64,000 nucleotides of DNA from Phaeoceros laevis (lineage: Eukaryota > Anthocerotophyta > Anthocerotopsida > Notothyladales). The translations under genes and the position numbers were made by a program. Shown here in pieces: positions 61,707 through 64,000 of this stretch; positions within the stretch are counted from its first letter, which is position 1, and each line of letters opens with the position of its first letter. Where the stretch lies: NCBI GenBank assembly GCA_049999765.1, contig JBNGIQ010009000.1, positions 158,569-222,568 on the forward strand, written 5' to 3'. The notes beneath the pieces were generated by a model. It made no database searches and had not been told where the DNA came from. It saw nothing but the letters and a program-made list of their open reading frames with translations.

Positions 61707-64000
61707 TCCAGACAGCTGATGTAATGCTGCCAGACCATCATTGTTCCTCAATCATGCGTAACTTCATGCCCTGCACTTCTGTACATGAGCAGCTGCTATC
61801 TTGTAAGATGGCTCACATAAGGGCTAGTACCCGGGCCGAGTATGTTCCACGCGCCCTGAATCCCGGTGTCCAACAAGTCATTGCACCTGCTAAGGCTTTG
61901 GCATATCCAAACGTGATACCTACACGGTGTGATGCTGTGACAAAAGCCTGAAGCAACCGTATGCGAGGTAGGTGACCGATACGTGCCACGGAGTACTGGC
62001 AGGTACCTACGGTCAAGTACAAAAGCCAAGTACGACATGGGACCACGGCACCACCTCGAGTGACGGGCTGACTGGACGCTCTTACCGTCAGGTCGTTGTC
62101 TCATCTACCACCATTATTCCATTAGCCGCTTCGATAAGTGAAGGAGGTACGGTTCCGGACCGGCCGGACAAGCGCCGGGTAGTAGTAGTGGGCGAGATTG
62201 AACATATAGCAGTACTCCTCTCTCGCCAGCCGATGCAATGAGGAACTCTCTCCCATGTTAGTGTAACTTACTGCCCGATAGACGGTGCTTTTTCCAGCTA
62301 TTCCAATATAGACGGTGCTTGTTCCTTAATGGCCACACAACGACAAAGCAAAGGTTCCAAACACCTTTACGAGGTATAGACCGTGTCCAAAGGAGGGCCC
62401 GCAACAAGCCAAACTCCCAACTTCCTTCTCGTTTCTTCCTCCTAGACCAGGAAAAAGAACCGAGTTCGTACGCTATGTAGCCCTAGTGAGCCATGTGCAG
62501 GGCCCAGGATTGCCAGCAAATCTTCGCAGATTATTTGCTACAACATGAACATGCATTGTCTGGAGAGCCGCGCACCTTGGGAACCACCATTGGCAAGGAG
62601 ATTTTTTTTTTTCCGGGATACTTGAGTGGTCTGGTCTCCATTTCCCAACACAAAGGACTGATTGTCGTACGAAATATCAGCACGGAAGCCACGCCAATCT
62701 ACGAGGTCAAGGAGCACCACAATTTGAAAGGCTGACGAGACCTTACGGAGGCTGGATAATCTACCATGGATGCTTTCCTGCCGCAGTCTCTTAGTGCCGG
62801 TTGCTTATCCCAACCTTTTCTGCAGCAGCCTCCTAGTGTCTGCAGCCGGTTGCTTTTTCCAACCTGTCTGCCTGTTCTGTTCTCAGCAGACTGGTTGTGC
62901 TTGTCTTCTAGTTGCGTTGCTTTCGCACAGAACCGACGCTTGATGTTTTCCTCTGCTGAGCTGCTGGAATCATAATAGGAACTGGAAGTCAATATCTTGT
63001 GGAAATAAAAATCCTGCTAGCACATTGAGGACCACATATCTGGTCTTGGCAGGGCTTGGGAATCTGGCTAAAGAAGAAGCTTAGACGTCTGAGAAACACC
63101 TCTGAGAAAGTGATCCAGCTAAGCTTCAACCCTGGCCAGATAACCACAACTGTCAAACAGGACCTATGCTTTAACTCGTACTTCCATGCGGAGGACAGAT
63201 GCTGAATCCGAGGCTGAAAACAAAAGAACACTGAAACCTGCACTCTGCAAAGCAGGAACCACGCGGAGCACGGAACCGTGCGCGTGGATTGCACGGTTCC
63301 GTGCTCAAGCATTCACCGGCAGTTGTACTTGGAGGGACGTCTGACGGGTTTTGGCCGGTATCCCGTACCTGCTACACGCCCTCTCACAACGGGCCCGCCG
63401 AGCCACATGCCACACATGTGCTGGAACATCCAGTACTGACAACTGTTTCACTCATGGAGCTGGGAAGCAGTCCGTTGGCGCTGGGTCATCCGAGGTCTCA
63501 CCGTCCCTTTTCGGTCGTCATGCTAGGCGTGTTTCTTTGTTGCCAAGCCACAGCCCTTGAGGCAGACTCTTGGACCAGAGTCCGACAGAGATATAGACAG
63601 GTGCCCGTTTCTTGGAAACACAAGGCCAAGGCCACCGCAGTACTAGATGGCACACCGTCTCACCGCCAACTCTGCACAAGCGCTTTGATTGCGATGTAGT
63701 GCAACGGTGACCAGGTGAGCTCATCTCTGAATCAGCTTAGCACCGAGAAGGGACGGATGATGGGGACGGGAGCAGGAGCTGATTCAGCTTTAACAATGAC
63801 ATGCAAGTGGGGGAATAAACCCCCAACCATATCCTATCCTGACCACCTCTTAAGCTCCACCTCCATGAATGCCATACTTACCGCAAGACGTTGCATTTGC
63901 TGAACTGCAAATCACACTATGTGCAGGGGCAGGGCCACCAAACGCTCGGAGCACATGAGCAATGGTCCCGGCCACGCGACATTGACTTCCACCGGGGGAA
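61707..64000. other. No gene recognised to window end
   Basis: Open frames here (for example 62493-62735 and 63289-63699) have no recognisable domains. The left part includes the TRM7 3' UTR. A perfect 16-bp inverted repeat occurs at 63266-63306. Near 62280-62330 ATAGACGGTGCTT is present twice. Confidence 0.45.
63266..63306. repeat. Perfect 16-bp inverted repeat (hairpin)
   Basis: GAGCACGGAACCGTGC at 63266-63281 and its exact reverse complement at 63291-63306, with a 9-nt loop. The GGAACCG core resembles the repeat at the left end of the window. Confidence 0.9.

Noticed and set aside
1-64000. CRISPR array, rRNA genes, bacterial operons
   Set aside because: The window has eukaryotic spliced genes. 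The regular repeats present are PPR coding triplets or minisatellites, not spacer-repeat arrays, and no rRNA sequence was recognised.

Overview
This is nuclear DNA from a land plant. It contains spliced eukaryotic genes, a plastid-targeted photosystem I subunit (PSAG), an auxin-type SAUR gene and a cluster of very large pentatricopeptide repeat (PPR) proteins of the plant-specific PLS-DYW RNA-editing class. The number and style of the DYW genes (intronless, long, with SWWTD in the PG box) point to a non-seed plant with heavy organelle RNA editing, such as a lycophyte, hornwort or fern relative. Introns in the spliced genes are short (about 80-200 bp), which argues against a fern with giant introns. 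I cannot name the species.

Layout. 1-1140: a diverged direct repeat. 1159-4218: remnants of PPR-family genes, namely two broken PDF motifs in divergent orientation and one truncated PLS-type PPR frame. 4219-10630: a SAUR gene (+) and an eight-exon ARPC4 gene (-), convergent. 10855-43990: a tandem array, all on the + strand, of five intact giant PPR-DYW genes and one degenerate sixth copy. A cysteine-synthase pseudogene lies between copies five and six. 44927-45367: PSAG (-). 45600-50000: a 10-N gap, an unrecognised protein, a broken F-box fragment and foldback/duplicated DNA. 50098-51606: an intact P-class PPR gene. 52781-56098: an M18 aspartyl aminopeptidase (+) with an unusual Cys-rich N-terminal extension, containing a second 10-N gap. 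57553-59376: aminoacylase-1-like M20 peptidase (-). 59747-61706: TRM7/FTSJ1-type tRNA 2'-O-methyltransferase (+), head to head with the aminoacylase. 61707-64000: no gene seen.

The most striking content is the PPR array. Each intact copy carries, before its PPR tract, a motif very like the PDF motif of plant organellar single-stranded-DNA-binding (OSB) proteins, then a variable number of nearly identical P-L-S triplets (about 104 residues each), then E1-E2 and a DYW cytidine deaminase domain. From left to right the copies hold 11, 3, 9, 7, 7 and 4 S motifs of the MYAKCG type. They differ in length by whole triplets, as expected for unequal exchange. Flanking DNA is duplicated with the genes. 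The last copy has lost its normal start by a one-base insertion and its deaminase core by deletion. The likely role of the intact copies is C-to-U editing of organelle transcripts. The role of the PDF-like segment is unknown.

Splice sites were placed by hand from conserved protein sequence, GT/AG and reading phase. They are good models but unconfirmed by transcripts.
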